A stretch of DNA of 64,000 nucleotides. It comes from Gemmata sp. (GTDB lineage: Bacteria > Planctomycetota > Planctomycetia > Gemmatales > Gemmataceae). The position numbers and the translations under genes were made by a program. Positions 24,643 through 34,023 of this stretch are shown here, piece by piece. How positions within the stretch are numbered: the stretch's first letter is position 1; each line of letters begins with the position of its first letter. The stretch lies in the NCBI GenBank assembly GCA_025055115.1, contig JANWYJ010000021.1, positions 1-64,000 of the forward strand, read 5' to 3'. The notes under the pieces are model-generated. The model made no database searches, had not been told where the DNA came from, and saw only the letters and a program-made list of their open reading frames with translations.

Positions 24643-25905
24643 ATGGTCCGGCGATGGTTTTGGGTGGCGGTGTTTTTCGGAAGTTCTTGTGGCGTCGTAT
24701 TTTCGGCTGATTGGCCGCAGTTTCGTGGCCCTGGCGGGCAGGGGATCAGCCCCGCGAAGGGCTTGCCCATCCAGTGGGATGCGAAAAAGGGGATCGCCTG
24801 GAAAACCGAACTTCCTGGCCCGGGGGCGTCCAGTCCGGTGTTGTTCGGGGAACGAATCTTCCTGACCTGCTACTCGGGTTACAACGTGCCTGGGCGGCCA
24901 GTCGGCCGGCCGGAAGACCTTCGCCGCCATCTGGTCTGCCTCGACCGGAAAACCGGACGAATTCTGTGGGATAAAGCCGTTGCTGCCAAGCTTCCCGAAC
25001 AAGAGCGTATCCGCGACGAGCACGGCTACGCTTCGAGTACCCCCGCGGTGGATGGCGAGCGCGTCTATTGTTTCTTTGGCAAATCCGGGGTTTTGGCCTT
25101 CGATCACACGGGCCAACAGCTCTGGCAGGCCGATGTTGGCGATCGAGTGCACAGTTGGGGTTCGGCGGCATCGCCGGTGTTGGTCGGTGATGATGTCATT
25201 GTGAATGCCAGTGTCGAGAGCGAAACACTGTATGCACTCGATAAGAAAAGCGGGCAAATCCGGTGGAAGGTAAGCGGTATTCGCGAAGCGTGGAACACCC
25301 CCGTGGTCGTGCGCAACACGGCCGGGAAGGATGAATTGATCGTCGCTATTCAAGGCCAGCTGTTGAGTTTCGACCCGTCAACCGGACAACGGTTCTGGAA
25401 TTGTGATACCGATATCCGTTGGTACATGGTGCCCAGTGTCGTCGCTTCGGAAGGGATTGTCTATGCGCTCGGTGGGCGTAGTGGGACCGCGGCGCTGGCC
25501 GTGAAAACCGCAGGCCGCGGGGATGTGACCCGCACGCACCGGCTGTGGACGAGTAGCAAAGGATCAAATGTCTCCTCACCGGTTTATCACGACAAGCACC
25601 TGTACTTTGTCAGCGATTCCCACGGCATAGCCTATTGTGTGGAAGCGCCGACGGGCAAAGTGGTCTACGAGGAACGGTTGCCACGGGCTGGGCAGTTCTA
25701 CGCCTCGGCACTGTTAGCCGATGGGAAGATATACTATCTGACGCGCACCGGGCGGGTGTATGTCGTGGCGGCGCAGCCGAAATTTGAGCTGCTCGCCACC
25801 AATGACTTCAACGACCCCAGCCTCTTCCATGCAACCCCGGTGGCTGCGGAGGGGCGGCTGTTCATCCGCTCCGACAAATACCTCTACTGTGTTGCGAAAG
25901 AATGA
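24643..25905 (+). CDS. Exported PQQ-type beta-propeller protein
   Basis: 420 residues from ATG 24643, which follows GGGAGGGGG; the frame opens 27 bases earlier without such a site. A signal peptide ends near VVFSADWPQF. The mature start WPQFRGPGGQGIS is typical of planctomycete PQQ-like propeller proteins. Repeats with the W-motif docking pattern follow (VCLDRKTGRILW, LAFDHTGQQLW, YALDKKSGQIRW, LSFDPSTGQRFW, YCVEAPTGKVVY), indicating an 8-bladed-like propeller of the BamB/quinoprotein superfamily. Quinone-binding and catalytic residues of true PQQ dehydrogenases were not identified, so a binding or scaffolding role is more likely. It ends in a duplicated 3' tail. Confidence 0.88.
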   Translation: MVRRWFWVAVFFGSSCGVVFSADWPQFRGPGGQGISPAKGLPIQWDAKKGIAWKTELPGPGASSPVLFGERIFLTCYSGYNVPGRPVGRPEDLRRHLVCLDRKTGRILWDKAVAAKLPEQERIRDEHGYASSTPAVDGERVYCFFGKSGVLAFDHTGQQLWQADVGDRVHSWGSAASPVLVGDDVIVNASVESETLYALDKKSGQIRWKVSGIREAWNTPVVVRNTAGKDELIVAIQGQLLSFDPSTGQRFWNCDTDIRWYMVPSVVASEGIVYALGGRSGTAALAVKTAGRGDVTRTHRLWTSSKGSNVSSPVYHDKHLYFVSDSHGIAYCVEAPTGKVVYEERLPRAGQFYASALLADGKIYYLTRTGRVYVVAAQPKFELLATNDFNDPSLFHATPVAAEGRLFIRSDKYLYCVAKE

Positions 25906-25939
25906 AAGAGCTTTACTGTATTGGGAAAGAATGAGAGAG
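25883..25939. repeat. 28-bp duplication spanning the propeller gene stop codon
   Basis: Copies at 25883-25910 and 25912-25939 (shared cores TACTGT and GAAAGAATGA), period 29, four mismatches. The first copy contains the stop codon at 25903-25905; the second repeats GAATGA beyond it. Confidence 0.85.
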
Positions 25940-25961
25940 GCTCGGAAAACGTCGGGGCCAA

Positions 25962-26018
25962 AAGCCGTTGTCTTCCCCATGACGAGAAAACAACGGCTTA
26001 TAAAAACAACGGCTTATA
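25962..26018. terminator. Bidirectional stem-loop with a duplicated arm between convergent genes
   Basis: AAGCCGTTGT (25962-25971) pairs with ACAACGGCTT at 25990-25999 or with a second copy at 26006-26015. The right arm is part of a 16-base tandem duplication (AAAACAACGGCTTATA, 25987-26018). It sits between two converging genes. Confidence 0.55.
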
Positions 26019-26031
26019 AACACCCTTGGCA

Positions 26032-29000
26032 TCACCGATCCGCGCGGAATTGCAAAATCCCCATCCCCTCGGGACGCGGTTCCTTCTCCGCGGGGCTGCT
26101 CCAAGATAAGACGCCCTCACCGGGCACCACACGACTGACATTTACCGCCCAACTCTTGCCGTGCGCGGGCCGATCACCGGTTAGCTCATCGAGGGGGATA
26201 GCGATTTCCGCCATCCACTCCGTCGCAGTGGAGTGAAAGGCGACATGGTATTTCGGGTTCCAACGGGCGTCGCCCCAACAGTCTTCTGCCAAACAACCGC
26301 GATGGTCGATTTGGAAGCGGTAGTAGGTTTGGTAGTCACGGTCGATATCCAGAAGAATGTCGATACGATCGTGGCCGCGTAAGTCGGCATCGCGGAAGCG
26401 TTTGGCGACCGGCGGGACATTCTGCCCAGCGGGATGCGCACAGTGAACCGCGATGTACAAATATTGGGCATCGTAACTGAAGTAACTGGTCGTCGGAAAG
26501 CGTGTGCGGAAGCTTTCGGCATCCTCGGGTTTCTCGAAGGCCGCGGCGTGGGGCTTCAGCTGCAAGGGTTTGGCGTTCTGCCAACAGGCATCGTCGAGCC
26601 GGCCATCGAGGGTAGGGCGGTTCTGGGTCGCTTGACAGATGGCGATTGGCTTGGGCGGAAGGGGAATGACGTGGGGGTTCACCAGCCAGTATTCCATCGC
26701 CAGGCAATCGCGCCACGGGTCCATGCCCGGCGGCAGTTCGGCCGCTCCCGGGTTGTGCTTGAAATAATCCGCGAGGAATTTGTCGGCTTCCGCATGTTGG
26801 CCAATCTGCCGTCGGGCAGTGAGGAAGCACAGCCAGGCGGCCGGGTCGCGGCTGTAGACCGGGCCGAGACTGGCAAGTTTGGGTTCCAATTCCAAACAGG
26901 CCGCATGCCATTTGAAGATGGTATCGGGGCTGTGGAATTGGTAGCGATCTTCGGTCATGCGTGGACTGCCGATGGTGGCGGTGCCCCCGGTCGGTGGCAG
27001 CGTGCGGCTGTTGGGGGCTTCTAATGTGATCGACTGATACAAGAGTTTCTGCTGAATTTCATTGCGACGGCGGGCTTCGGAACTGGCATGATAGCGAGCC
27101 AGCCAGCGGAAGGCTTCCGCGGCCAGAGGATGGCCGGGGTAATGGATGGCGATCAGACCAAAGACTTCGCGGGCTTCACTCCATTGCCCTTCGTGGACCA
27201 GTTGCGTTGCGATCGTGAAGGTGGTTCGGGCTGCGACATCGTCGGGCATTTTCTGAATTTCCTGAGATAATGCGGCGATCACTTTGTCGGCACCGGCCAA
27301 TTCGGGGTCTTTGAGGGCCGCCAAGGCTTCGAGATTGCGCCGTTGCTCGACTGCGCGGCGTTTTTCGTTCACCCCATCCGGATCGTGGTAGGGGGCGGGG
27401 GTGATTCGGCGGGCGGTGCCCCCAGGGGCGAGCGTCGGGAGGCCTTCGAGCAATTGGGTATGTCGCTCGGCCCCTGGCAGCCGGTGGGCAATGAGAACCA
27501 AGCCGCGACGGTCGGGCCGTGGGGCGGTCCCGATCAGCAGGCGGCTGGCGTTTTCGGCGAAGTTTTTCGGCGAATCGTGCAGTTTGGGATGGAAGCTACA
27601 GTGGTCGAGCGGGATGGAGGCACGAGTTGATTCGGGACTGAGTGCGTAGAGTTTCTTGGGTTCCCACACTTTCAATCCCAACAGGTGCAGTTGTTCGGGG
27701 AAGGCATTCGGATCGGCAGCGTGTTTGAAGGCCTCTTTGGCCACATTGACGGCCAGTGCCTCGGCGGACGAAACCTGGGGTGAAAACAGATCGGTGATGA
27801 CGACGTCCGGTTGCCAGATACGAATCGCCAACACGGCTTGTCGCAACAACTGTTCCGCAGCTTTGCCGTTGTGAGCGCGATTCCAGGACGCAAGCAATCG
27901 CCGCGGTGGCAATTCCGCTGTGGCGGGTGCGAGCGGAAAACCCCAGCTGCTTTCAGAACTTGCGCCACCAGCGTGGCGCAAGGCGTTGCGGAGACGGAGA
28001 TCATCCGCAGCCCGCTTCGGTTGAGCGGTAGCCGGATCGGCACTCATTAAGGTCACGGCGGTGCAGAGGTAGCCGTCGGCCGCCCCGAGAGCCGCGACCA
28101 GATCCAACGGCACGCTGTGGGTGTTGGCCTGAAGAAAGAGGATCGCCGCTCGTTGGCCGCCGGATTTCTGCACTTTCCAGGTTTTTCCGCCGTCGGTGGT
28201 GCCGAGGATCGTCCCCAAGTCTCCCACCAGCCAGCCGGTGTTTTCGTCGATAAATTGCAGGGCGTGAATAGGTACGTTGATGCCAGTCTTGAGGATTTCC
28301 CACGTTTTGCCGAGGTCAGGGCTGTGCAGAACGATGCTGCCGGGCCGCCCGGCGACCCAAACGTGTTGGCCATAGCTGGCGATGCAGCGGAAATCGCAAG
28401 CCGCCAGTACCGCGGCGGGGAAGGGGAGATGGACGTAACCCCACGATTTCCCGCCATCGGAGCTGATCAGAACTGCGCCGCCATCGCCGGCGGCGAAGCA
28501 CCACGGTTGGCCCTGGGGGGTCTTGGTCGTACCACAGGTCACGGCATGCAGGCTTCGGCCGCCCAGGGGATCGAGTTCGGCGGTGCGATAGGTGCTGGGG
28601 AAGCGTGTCCCGCCGGCGTGGTGCGGCAGTGTCAGCGTGCCCAGTTCGCCCCAAGCCCCACTGATGAGTGCGGCCGATCGCTGGGGAAGTAGGGCAGCAC
28701 TCCGGCTCGAAGCTAGCCGCGGCCCGCGGACGGCTTCCCATTTCACCCCGCCATCGGTCGTGACGAAAAGGCCCGTAGGAAAGGCATCGGAGCTATCACC
28801 GCCAACAATGCCCGTGTTCTCGTCGACAAACTTCACCGCGGACAACCCGGGCATGATGTTGGTACCGACTTCTTCCCAGTTCCACCCTCCGTTGGTTGTC
28901 TTCAGCAAGACGCCCACCGAACTACCCCCGGGGGTGTCGAGCCGACCAACGGCCCAGCCCACATTCATATTGAGGAAATGGATACCCCGCAGACTCGCCC

Positions 29001-29211
29001 GAGTTCCGGATTTCATTCGTTCCCAGGACTGGCCGCCGTTGATCGTGTGCCAAATGGCTCCATCGTCGCCACAGGCCCACCCCTCGCGAGCGTCGAGGAA
29101 GTGAACCGCGTGCAATCCGGCATCGTCGAAGGCTATGGGGGGGTGGGCTGTGGCGGACAGTGCGATGACCGCCAGTACCAGCCACGCGACCAAAAACCGA
29201 GTGTGTGTCAT
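26032..29211 (-). CDS. Large exported protein: YCF48-like propeller, degenerate PIG-L-like region, CBM9-like domain
   Basis: 1059 residues with a signal peptide (FLVAWLVLAVIALSATAH). Residues about 28-360 carry BNR/YCF48-type repeats (VHFLDAREGWACGDDGAIWH, TTNGGWNWEEVG, SSDGGKSWGYV, FIDENTGWLVGDLGTI, TTDGGKTWKVQ). Residues about 365-600 resemble a PIG-L/LmbE deacetylase in layout (AAILFLQAN, LRLRNALRHAGG, WQPDVVITDLF, AFKHAADPNAFPEQ, GLKVWEPKKLY). The zinc-binding HPDDE is missing, so it is probably inactive. A helical, TPR-like part follows (about 640-870). The C-terminus (about 885-1055) resembles a CBM9-like domain (PTLDGRLDDACWQNAKP, FSYDAQYLYIAVHC, DRIDILLDID). Likely an envelope or extracellular binding protein. 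Confidence 0.85.
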   Translation of the reverse strand: MTHTRFLVAWLVLAVIALSATAHPPIAFDDAGLHAVHFLDAREGWACGDDGAIWHTINGGQSWERMKSGTRASLRGIHFLNMNVGWAVGRLDTPGGSSVGVLLKTTNGGWNWEEVGTNIMPGLSAVKFVDENTGIVGGDSSDAFPTGLFVTTDGGVKWEAVRGPRLASSRSAALLPQRSAALISGAWGELGTLTLPHHAGGTRFPSTYRTAELDPLGGRSLHAVTCGTTKTPQGQPWCFAAGDGGAVLISSDGGKSWGYVHLPFPAAVLAACDFRCIASYGQHVWVAGRPGSIVLHSPDLGKTWEILKTGINVPIHALQFIDENTGWLVGDLGTILGTTDGGKTWKVQKSGGQRAAILFLQANTHSVPLDLVAALGAADGYLCTAVTLMSADPATAQPKRAADDLRLRNALRHAGGASSESSWGFPLAPATAELPPRRLLASWNRAHNGKAAEQLLRQAVLAIRIWQPDVVITDLFSPQVSSAEALAVNVAKEAFKHAADPNAFPEQLHLLGLKVWEPKKLYALSPESTRASIPLDHCSFHPKLHDSPKNFAENASRLLIGTAPRPDRRGLVLIAHRLPGAERHTQLLEGLPTLAPGGTARRITPAPYHDPDGVNEKRRAVEQRRNLEALAALKDPELAGADKVIAALSQEIQKMPDDVAARTTFTIATQLVHEGQWSEAREVFGLIAIHYPGHPLAAEAFRWLARYHASSEARRRNEIQQKLLYQSITLEAPNSRTLPPTGGTATIGSPRMTEDRYQFHSPDTIFKWHAACLELEPKLASLGPVYSRDPAAWLCFLTARRQIGQHAEADKFLADYFKHNPGAAELPPGMDPWRDCLAMEYWLVNPHVIPLPPKPIAICQATQNRPTLDGRLDDACWQNAKPLQLKPHAAAFEKPEDAESFRTRFPTTSYFSYDAQYLYIAVHCAHPAGQNVPPVAKRFRDADLRGHDRIDILLDIDRDYQTYYRFQIDHRGCLAEDCWGDARWNPKYHVAFHSTATEWMAEIAIPLDELTGDRPAHGKSWAVNVSRVVPGEGVLSWSSPAEKEPRPEGMGILQFRADR

Positions 29212-29272
29212 GCTCGCATCCTCCCAGCACGCCAGCGGATGCGCCGCTCATAAGGAATGCGATGGAAAGAAG

Positions 29273-29446
29273 CTAGAGGAGTTTTTGGGGAGCGGGGAAA
29301 ACGCCCCGCAGGGACGGGCGCGGGGCGGCCTGAGAGCGGATCAAATGAATGCAACCCAAGACGACGACTACGGTTACGACCAAAGACATCGAAATGCGGG
29401 ACGGCCTGGGAGTGGGGCGAGTGCATGCAACCGTCGCGTCGGTCAT
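29273..29446 (-). CDS. Small single-pass membrane protein
   Basis: 57 residues. ATG 29446 follows GGGGAG by four bases. A polar N-terminus (TDATVACTRPTPRPSRI) precedes one membrane segment (MSLVVTVVVVLGCIHLI) and a short basic tail. It is 61 bases upstream of the large YCF48-like gene on the same strand, so the two may be co-transcribed. No family recognised; small size keeps confidence moderate. Confidence 0.5.
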   Translation of the reverse strand: MTDATVACTRPTPRPSRISMSLVVTVVVVLGCIHLIRSQAAPRPSLRGVFPAPQKLL

Positions 29447-29959
29447 AAGGCTCCCCGGTAAGGTCGCGAGGCCGCCTTGGAGCAACTGGAGTTGCGCGGA
29501 AAAGAGTTGGGTGGCAACAGGTTTGGCCGTTGAGGGGAGGGGGGCGAACGGCGGGCCTGTAAGGTCAAAGGTGGGTGGAAAACCTCCTAGCGCAACAAGG
29601 CGCGGGTCGGGGTTGCCCGATCGCGGCTCTTAGCACCTACTGTTGCGGAGGCGAAACCTTCTCGCGCAGAAAGATCGCGCAGAAAGTCGCTGGCCGGAGA
29701 GAACTTTCTCCATCGGGTGTTCCGCGCCTCGGACGGGACGGGGCGAAACCTTCTCGCGCCAGTAGTCGTTGGCCGGGGTTCGGGGGAACTGTCTGTCCGC
29801 GCCGCGGCCAGGGTGCCCCATCGGGAGCTACTTCTGGGAGCTCCTTCTTTGTGGTTGACCGCTTGAACGACGCCGATAGTCACCCCCACCGGACGGCGCG
29901 GGGACCTCCTTCTTTGGGGGGACCTCCTTCTTTGGGGTTGGCCGCGTTGCAGGACCTCG

Positions 29960-30034
29960 GCCCGCCGCATGGGGACCGTATCCGATCTGAAACTCGTGCC
30001 CGCCACATGGGGACCGTATCCGATCTGAAACTCG
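29960..30034. repeat. 38-bp tandem duplication
   Basis: Copies at 29960-29996 and 29998-30034 (core GGGGACCGTATCCGATCTGA), period 38, one mismatch. Confidence 0.95.
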
Positions 30035-30082
30035 ATGAAAAGGTCGAGAACTCTCGGAAAAATCAGACATTCCGGACGGAAT

Positions 30083-30106
30083 CCCCCACGATCAGAATCG
30101 TGGGGG
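30083..30106 (-). terminator. Strong stem-loop after the small basic protein gene
   Basis: Perfect 10-base stem CCCCCACGAT / ATCGTGGGGG with loop CAGA, about 35 bases past the stop of the 80-residue gene. The right arm plus GCTAGGC is copied again at 30123-30138. Confidence 0.6.
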
Positions 30107-30140
30107 CTAGGCGCTGATTCTGATCGTGGGGGCTAGGCAA

Positions 30141-30383
30141 TCACGAAAGCAAGGCTTTGACTTGCTCTTCCTTCACTTGGCGAAACGGCACGCCAAGTTG
30201 GCAGCTGATCCAGCTTTGAACGGCCGGGGTGTACGGAAATTGGCCAGCGGCGATGAGTTTTTTCATCCGGGCGTCGCGGTTGGCGCGTTCTTTACGTTTC
30301 CGGTGCCCGTTGGCTGTTCGCGACAGGGCGAAGTTATCCCGCATCCGGTCGTAGCGAATGCGTGTGGACATCCGTTTGGCCAT
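30141..30383 (-). CDS. Small basic protein of unknown function
   Basis: 80 residues, very basic (KRMSTRIRYDRMRDNFALSR, ANGHRKRKERANRDARMKKL) with a more hydrophobic C-terminal third (FPYTPAVQSWISCQLGVPF). No signal peptide or membrane segment. Composition resembles nucleic-acid-binding or ribosome-associated small proteins, but no named domain is recognised. It lies 85 bases downstream of the WD40 gene on the same strand and is followed by a stem-loop. Confidence 0.65.
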   Translation of the reverse strand: MAKRMSTRIRYDRMRDNFALSRTANGHRKRKERANRDARMKKLIAAGQFPYTPAVQSWISCQLGVPFRQVKEEQVKALLS

Positions 30384-30468
30384 GATCCGATTCCCTCGTC
30401 TACCTGTGTTTCAACTTGATGGAAGAATGATGAGAATATGACTTCACCGACGGGGTGGCCAGAGGGCC

Positions 30469-33400
30469 TCAGGGCAACTCCAGCACATACGCGGTGCCAT
30501 CGGCATTCGCGGTGATGAACAATTTGCCATCGGGGGAGAAGGTGGCGTTATTCACCGTCACCGGCAATTCCCACGTCCGCAAAAGCTTCAATTGGCCATC
30601 GGGGAAGTCGGTCAACGACCACGCTTTGACCTCACGATCGTTACTGACCGTGCAGAAGACATTGTTGGTCGGCGAAACGAAGAGGGCACGCACCCCACCG
30701 CGGTGGGCCGATCCTTCCGCGATCTTTTCGCGTTTATCAGTGGAAGCCACTTTCACGGTGCCGGTCACATCGGCAGCGACGATGTACTTTTTATCACCGC
30801 TGATGCCCAGATCGGCAAAACTTTGGGGGAAGAAGGCCCAATCGCCGCCGAGGCGCTGTTTGTTCGCCACATCCCAAATCCGTAGTGTGCCATTTTCATC
30901 GCCGGCAATGGCCCACGTGCAATCCGCACTGAAGGTTGCGGAACGGATGTTGCGACCTTGGTCCGTCACACTACTTATGAGAGTGCCTTGGGCATCATAC
31001 AATTCGTAGGCGTTGTTTTTCACGGCATCGCCAACGGCCGGTCGCGCCGCCCACGCCGCGAACTTGGAGCCGTCTTTGGTTGCCACAAGGGTGTACACTT
31101 CGCCGGTCGCTACCGTTTTGATGGCCTTCACGGGATTGATGGCCCACAGGTGCAGCCGGCCGGAATCGGCGGTGGGTGTACGCCCACCCATGACCACGGT
31201 GGAGTTGTTCGTGAATGCGATGGCAAAGGGAGTATCGGCATTGCCGATGAGTGTGGCCACTTCTTTGCCGGTTTCGATATCCCAGATTTTGATGGTTTGG
31301 TCGATGCTGGCGGTGGCCACCCACTTGCCATCCGGGCTAACCGCCACCGCGTTGACCGCCAGGGAGTGTCCGCCGCTGCCGCTGCTGCTGTCGAGCAGCG
31401 ACAGCTCGAAAAGCCGCAAACGGTTGTCTTTCTCTGCGGCGACGGAAGCCAAGGTGCGGCCATTGGGGCTGAAGGCGATGGACGTGATCCAATCGGTATG
31501 CCCGCGCAGAGTCCGGACTTCGCTTTTGGTTTGGATGTCCCAGATACGCACGACGCTATCGGCGCCGGCGGCGGCGACAAATCGGCCATCAGGGCTGAAG
31601 GCGACCGTTGAGAGGGGAGCCGTGGACGTTGTGCCGGGGGCCGTTGGGCTGTCGAACTTCACTAATGGCGTGAGAGTGCCGTTGTCGTTGATCGTCCAGA
31701 TGCGGATGGCCCCATCTCCCCCGACGCTGGCCAAGCGCGTGCCGTCGTGGCTGTGAGCCACGGCCGCAACTCCTGCGACATGCGCGACTTGCGAGGCCAT
31801 TTCCTTGGGCGTCGAGCCGCTCACATCGACGGTGAACAGGGTGCCATCGGCCAGGCCGACGGCCAAGTGGGTATTGCCCTTCCGCAGGCTGACGGCGCAA
31901 GCCGCTTTGCGGGAATTCCACTTCCACAGTTGCTGGCCGGTAGCTGGGTTATAGCCGCGAACCGTGGCATCCGCGGAGCCGGCGACCACGAGTTTGCCAT
32001 CGTCGCTGGCGGCGATCGCCAAAACGGCCAATTCCGGGCCGGTCATTTCTTGAACCACTTTCTTCTGGGCAATGTCCCAGAGCTGGATTTTGCGATCACC
32101 GCCACCGGCGACCAATCGGTTATTGTCGGGGAGGAATGCCAACGATGTCAGAGCGGCTTCGGCGGTGAGTGTGGCTTCGAGTTTGCCCGAATCAGGATTG
32201 TAAACCCGGATGGTCTTATCAGCTCCCGCGGTGGCCAGCCGTTGGCCATCGGGGCTGAAGGCGACGGCCCACAAGGAGTCTTTCGCATCGCTGATGACCC
32301 GATGGTCGTCGCTGGTGCTGAGGTCCCAGATGCGGATCGCGCCATCTTCGGAGCCAGAAGCCAACTGCCGGCCGTCGGGACGGATGGTAACCGTCGAGAC
32401 TTTCGCCATATGCCCCTGGAACGAGCGGATGGGTTTGGCACTTTTCACGTCCCAGACCCGCACTGTTTTGTCTTCCCCACCGGTCACCAACAGACTGCTA
32501 TCGGCGGTGACGGCCAGGCTTGTGACCGCCCCACTGTGGCCGATGAATTCGCGAATCTTGGTAGACGTGTTGGGGGCATTGCCGCCATCGGGGGTGGGGC
32601 CGGCAGTCAACCGGGCTTTGCCATCGCGACCACAGCTAAACACACTGGCGTTATCCGCGCTATAAGCAACACCCAAAACCTCGGGAATGTCCGATCCTTG
32701 AATGCTCATGGCCAACTTGTTCCCCGCCCCTTCGGGGACATACACCGCGATTTGCCCGGTACTATCGCCGACAACCACCAATTTGCCGTTGGGGCTGAAG
32801 GCGACCTGCTCAATACGAGCATTGCGGGAGGGGCTGGTGTAAATCTCTTTGCCACTATCGCTTTCGATGACCCGGAGAATGCCATCGTCGGCCCCCACAG
32901 CCAGTTTCTTGCCATCTGTGGAAAAGGCGATCGACTTGATAGGCCGGTCGGTTTTGCCGATGTTCAAAACTGTCTGGAGCTTCTTCCCGGTGGTGGCGTC
33001 CCAACTGTGGATTTGGTTGCCTGCTGAGGAGAAAATCCGCTTCGGATCCGTGGGGTGGAAGGCGACATCGGTTACACCCAAGACATCGGTGCCTTTCTTG
33101 GTCGTGTCGTCCGGCTGGTCGAGATGTCCGCGATACGTTATCACTTCACGGCCGTTGTCGAGGTCCCAGACTTTCACAGTGCCGTCGCGACAGGCACTGG
33201 CCAGCCAGCGGCCATCCGGGCTGTACGACAGCGCGTTGATCCGGGTGGCCTGCCGCATCCGCGATTGGCCCAGCACGCGCGTCACATGCTCGGGCAATCC
33301 GGCCGGCAGGTAGGGTAATTGCCAGCGGGCTTCGCGCCAGTAACGCAGGGCCGCGTTGAGATTGTTGGCCTTGGCGGCGGCTTCGGCACGTTGTGCCAAA

Positions 33401-33585
33401 TCATCAGCTTTCTGGAAGGATTCGCGGGGGAATTTGGCCTTCACCGCTTGTTCGCGCTCAAGGAGAAACTTCTCACGAAAGCCGGCAACGTCTTTTTCTG
33501 CCGGCCCCTCAGTCGGTTGAGCGGCGGCACCAGCCACCAGAACGCAACCAACCAGAAGCCCGAGCCAACGCTTCAGTAAGTCCAT
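30469..33585 (-). CDS. Exported WD40-repeat protein
   Basis: 1038 residues from ATG 33585, preceded by GAGGGT; the frame runs on upstream without coding character. A signal peptide (WLGLLVGCVLVAGAAAQ) is followed by a helical segment (FLLEREQAVKAKFPRESFQK). At least a dozen WD40 repeats come next, many with good endings (GTVKVWDLDNG, KTVRVWDVKSA, GAIRIWDLSTS, KTIRVYNPDSG, RKIQLWDIAQK, SVVRIWDIQTK, QTIKIWDIETG, GTLRIWDVANK), enough for two propellers. WD40 proteins outside the cytoplasm are common in planctomycetes and act as protein-binding platforms. A near-consensus TGTACA-N5-TGAACA site lies 96 bases upstream. Confidence 0.93.
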   Translation of the reverse strand: MDLLKRWLGLLVGCVLVAGAAAQPTEGPAEKDVAGFREKFLLEREQAVKAKFPRESFQKADDLAQRAEAAAKANNLNAALRYWREARWQLPYLPAGLPEHVTRVLGQSRMRQATRINALSYSPDGRWLASACRDGTVKVWDLDNGREVITYRGHLDQPDDTTKKGTDVLGVTDVAFHPTDPKRIFSSAGNQIHSWDATTGKKLQTVLNIGKTDRPIKSIAFSTDGKKLAVGADDGILRVIESDSGKEIYTSPSRNARIEQVAFSPNGKLVVVGDSTGQIAVYVPEGAGNKLAMSIQGSDIPEVLGVAYSADNASVFSCGRDGKARLTAGPTPDGGNAPNTSTKIREFIGHSGAVTSLAVTADSSLLVTGGEDKTVRVWDVKSAKPIRSFQGHMAKVSTVTIRPDGRQLASGSEDGAIRIWDLSTSDDHRVISDAKDSLWAVAFSPDGQRLATAGADKTIRVYNPDSGKLEATLTAEAALTSLAFLPDNNRLVAGGGDRKIQLWDIAQKKVVQEMTGPELAVLAIAASDDGKLVVAGSADATVRGYNPATGQQLWKWNSRKAACAVSLRKGNTHLAVGLADGTLFTVDVSGSTPKEMASQVAHVAGVAAVAHSHDGTRLASVGGDGAIRIWTINDNGTLTPLVKFDSPTAPGTTSTAPLSTVAFSPDGRFVAAAGADSVVRIWDIQTKSEVRTLRGHTDWITSIAFSPNGRTLASVAAEKDNRLRLFELSLLDSSSGSGGHSLAVNAVAVSPDGKWVATASIDQTIKIWDIETGKEVATLIGNADTPFAIAFTNNSTVVMGGRTPTADSGRLHLWAINPVKAIKTVATGEVYTLVATKDGSKFAAWAARPAVGDAVKNNAYELYDAQGTLISSVTDQGRNIRSATFSADCTWAIAGDENGTLRIWDVANKQRLGGDWAFFPQSFADLGISGDKKYIVAADVTGTVKVASTDKREKIAEGSAHRGGVRALFVSPTNNVFCTVSNDREVKAWSLTDFPDGQLKLLRTWELPVTVNNATFSPDGKLFITANADGTAYVLELP

Positions 33586-33680
33586 GACCACCCTCACCCT
33601 TCCACGGACGCGATTGCAAACAACACCCCGCAGACTGTCAGTATACACAGACGCTCGGACCGAGCGAACGTAACAACAAA

Positions 33681-33697
33681 TGTACAAAAAGTGAACA
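33681..33697. promoter_or_regulatory. Near-match TGTACA-N5-TGAACA upstream of the WD40 gene
   Basis: One mismatch in the left half compared with the perfect TGTTCA-N5-TGAACA sites; same spacing; 96 bases before the WD40 start. Confidence 0.4.
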
Positions 33698-33799
33698 GGC
33701 TCCCGGGATGGTCGGACATTCTCCCTCGCGGTACGAGGGTAGGGTGGGCGGCCGTCTTCGGTTCTCGAAGCGTCATCAGAGACTGACACCGTGGCCGCC

Positions 33800-33904
33800 A
33801 CGGGCAGAAGGACCGGTTCGGAGCAATGGTTCCTTATGGGCCGACCCCGCCAATTCCACTTCACGCGGAAACGGGCAGAAGGGCCGGTTCGAAGCAATGG
33901 TTCC
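33800..33904. repeat. 34-bp direct repeat, period 71
   Basis: Copies at 33800-33833 and 33871-33904 (ACGGGCAGAAGG...GAGCAATGGTTCC type) with two mismatches. Confidence 0.9.
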
Positions 33905-33931
33905 CGGGCCTACGAATCGCGATGTGGAAGA

Positions 33932-33984
33932 GTGAGCGGGGGATTCCATTCCACTGTGGTGAGCGGGGGATTCCTTCCACTGTG
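33932..33984. repeat. 27-bp tandem duplication
   Basis: Copies at 33932-33958 and 33959-33984 share GTGAGCGGGGGATTCC and TTCCACTGTG; the second lacks one base. Confidence 0.9.
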
Positions 33985-34023
33985 GGCCGAATCCCCCGCG
34001 TGCCGGGTGTGTCGTGCGGGCTT

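Larger units (their letters stand above)
29447..30140. other. Gene-free, repeat-rich stretch
   Basis: No supported gene; open frames here have poor composition for protein. Repeats include GGCGAAACCTTCTCGCGC at about 29650 and 29743, an 18-base tandem pair GGACCTCCTTCTTTGGGG at 29902-29937, the 38-period pair at 29960-30034 and a terminator with a part-copy at 30083-30138. It may be decayed sequence. Confidence 0.6.
33586..34023. other. Intergenic stretch with repeats and a near-consensus operator
   Basis: No gene seen. It holds the operator-like site at 33681, repeats at 33800-33904 and 33932-33984, and must carry the WD40 promoter. Confidence 0.6.

Noticed and set aside
29575-30117. 180-codon plus-strand frame in the repeat-rich gap
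   Set aside because: Composition follows the repeats, no ribosome-binding site, no motif; more likely non-coding.
31747-33027. 426-codon plus-strand frame across the WD40 gene
   Set aside because: Shadow frame; the minus strand has clear WD40 repeats.
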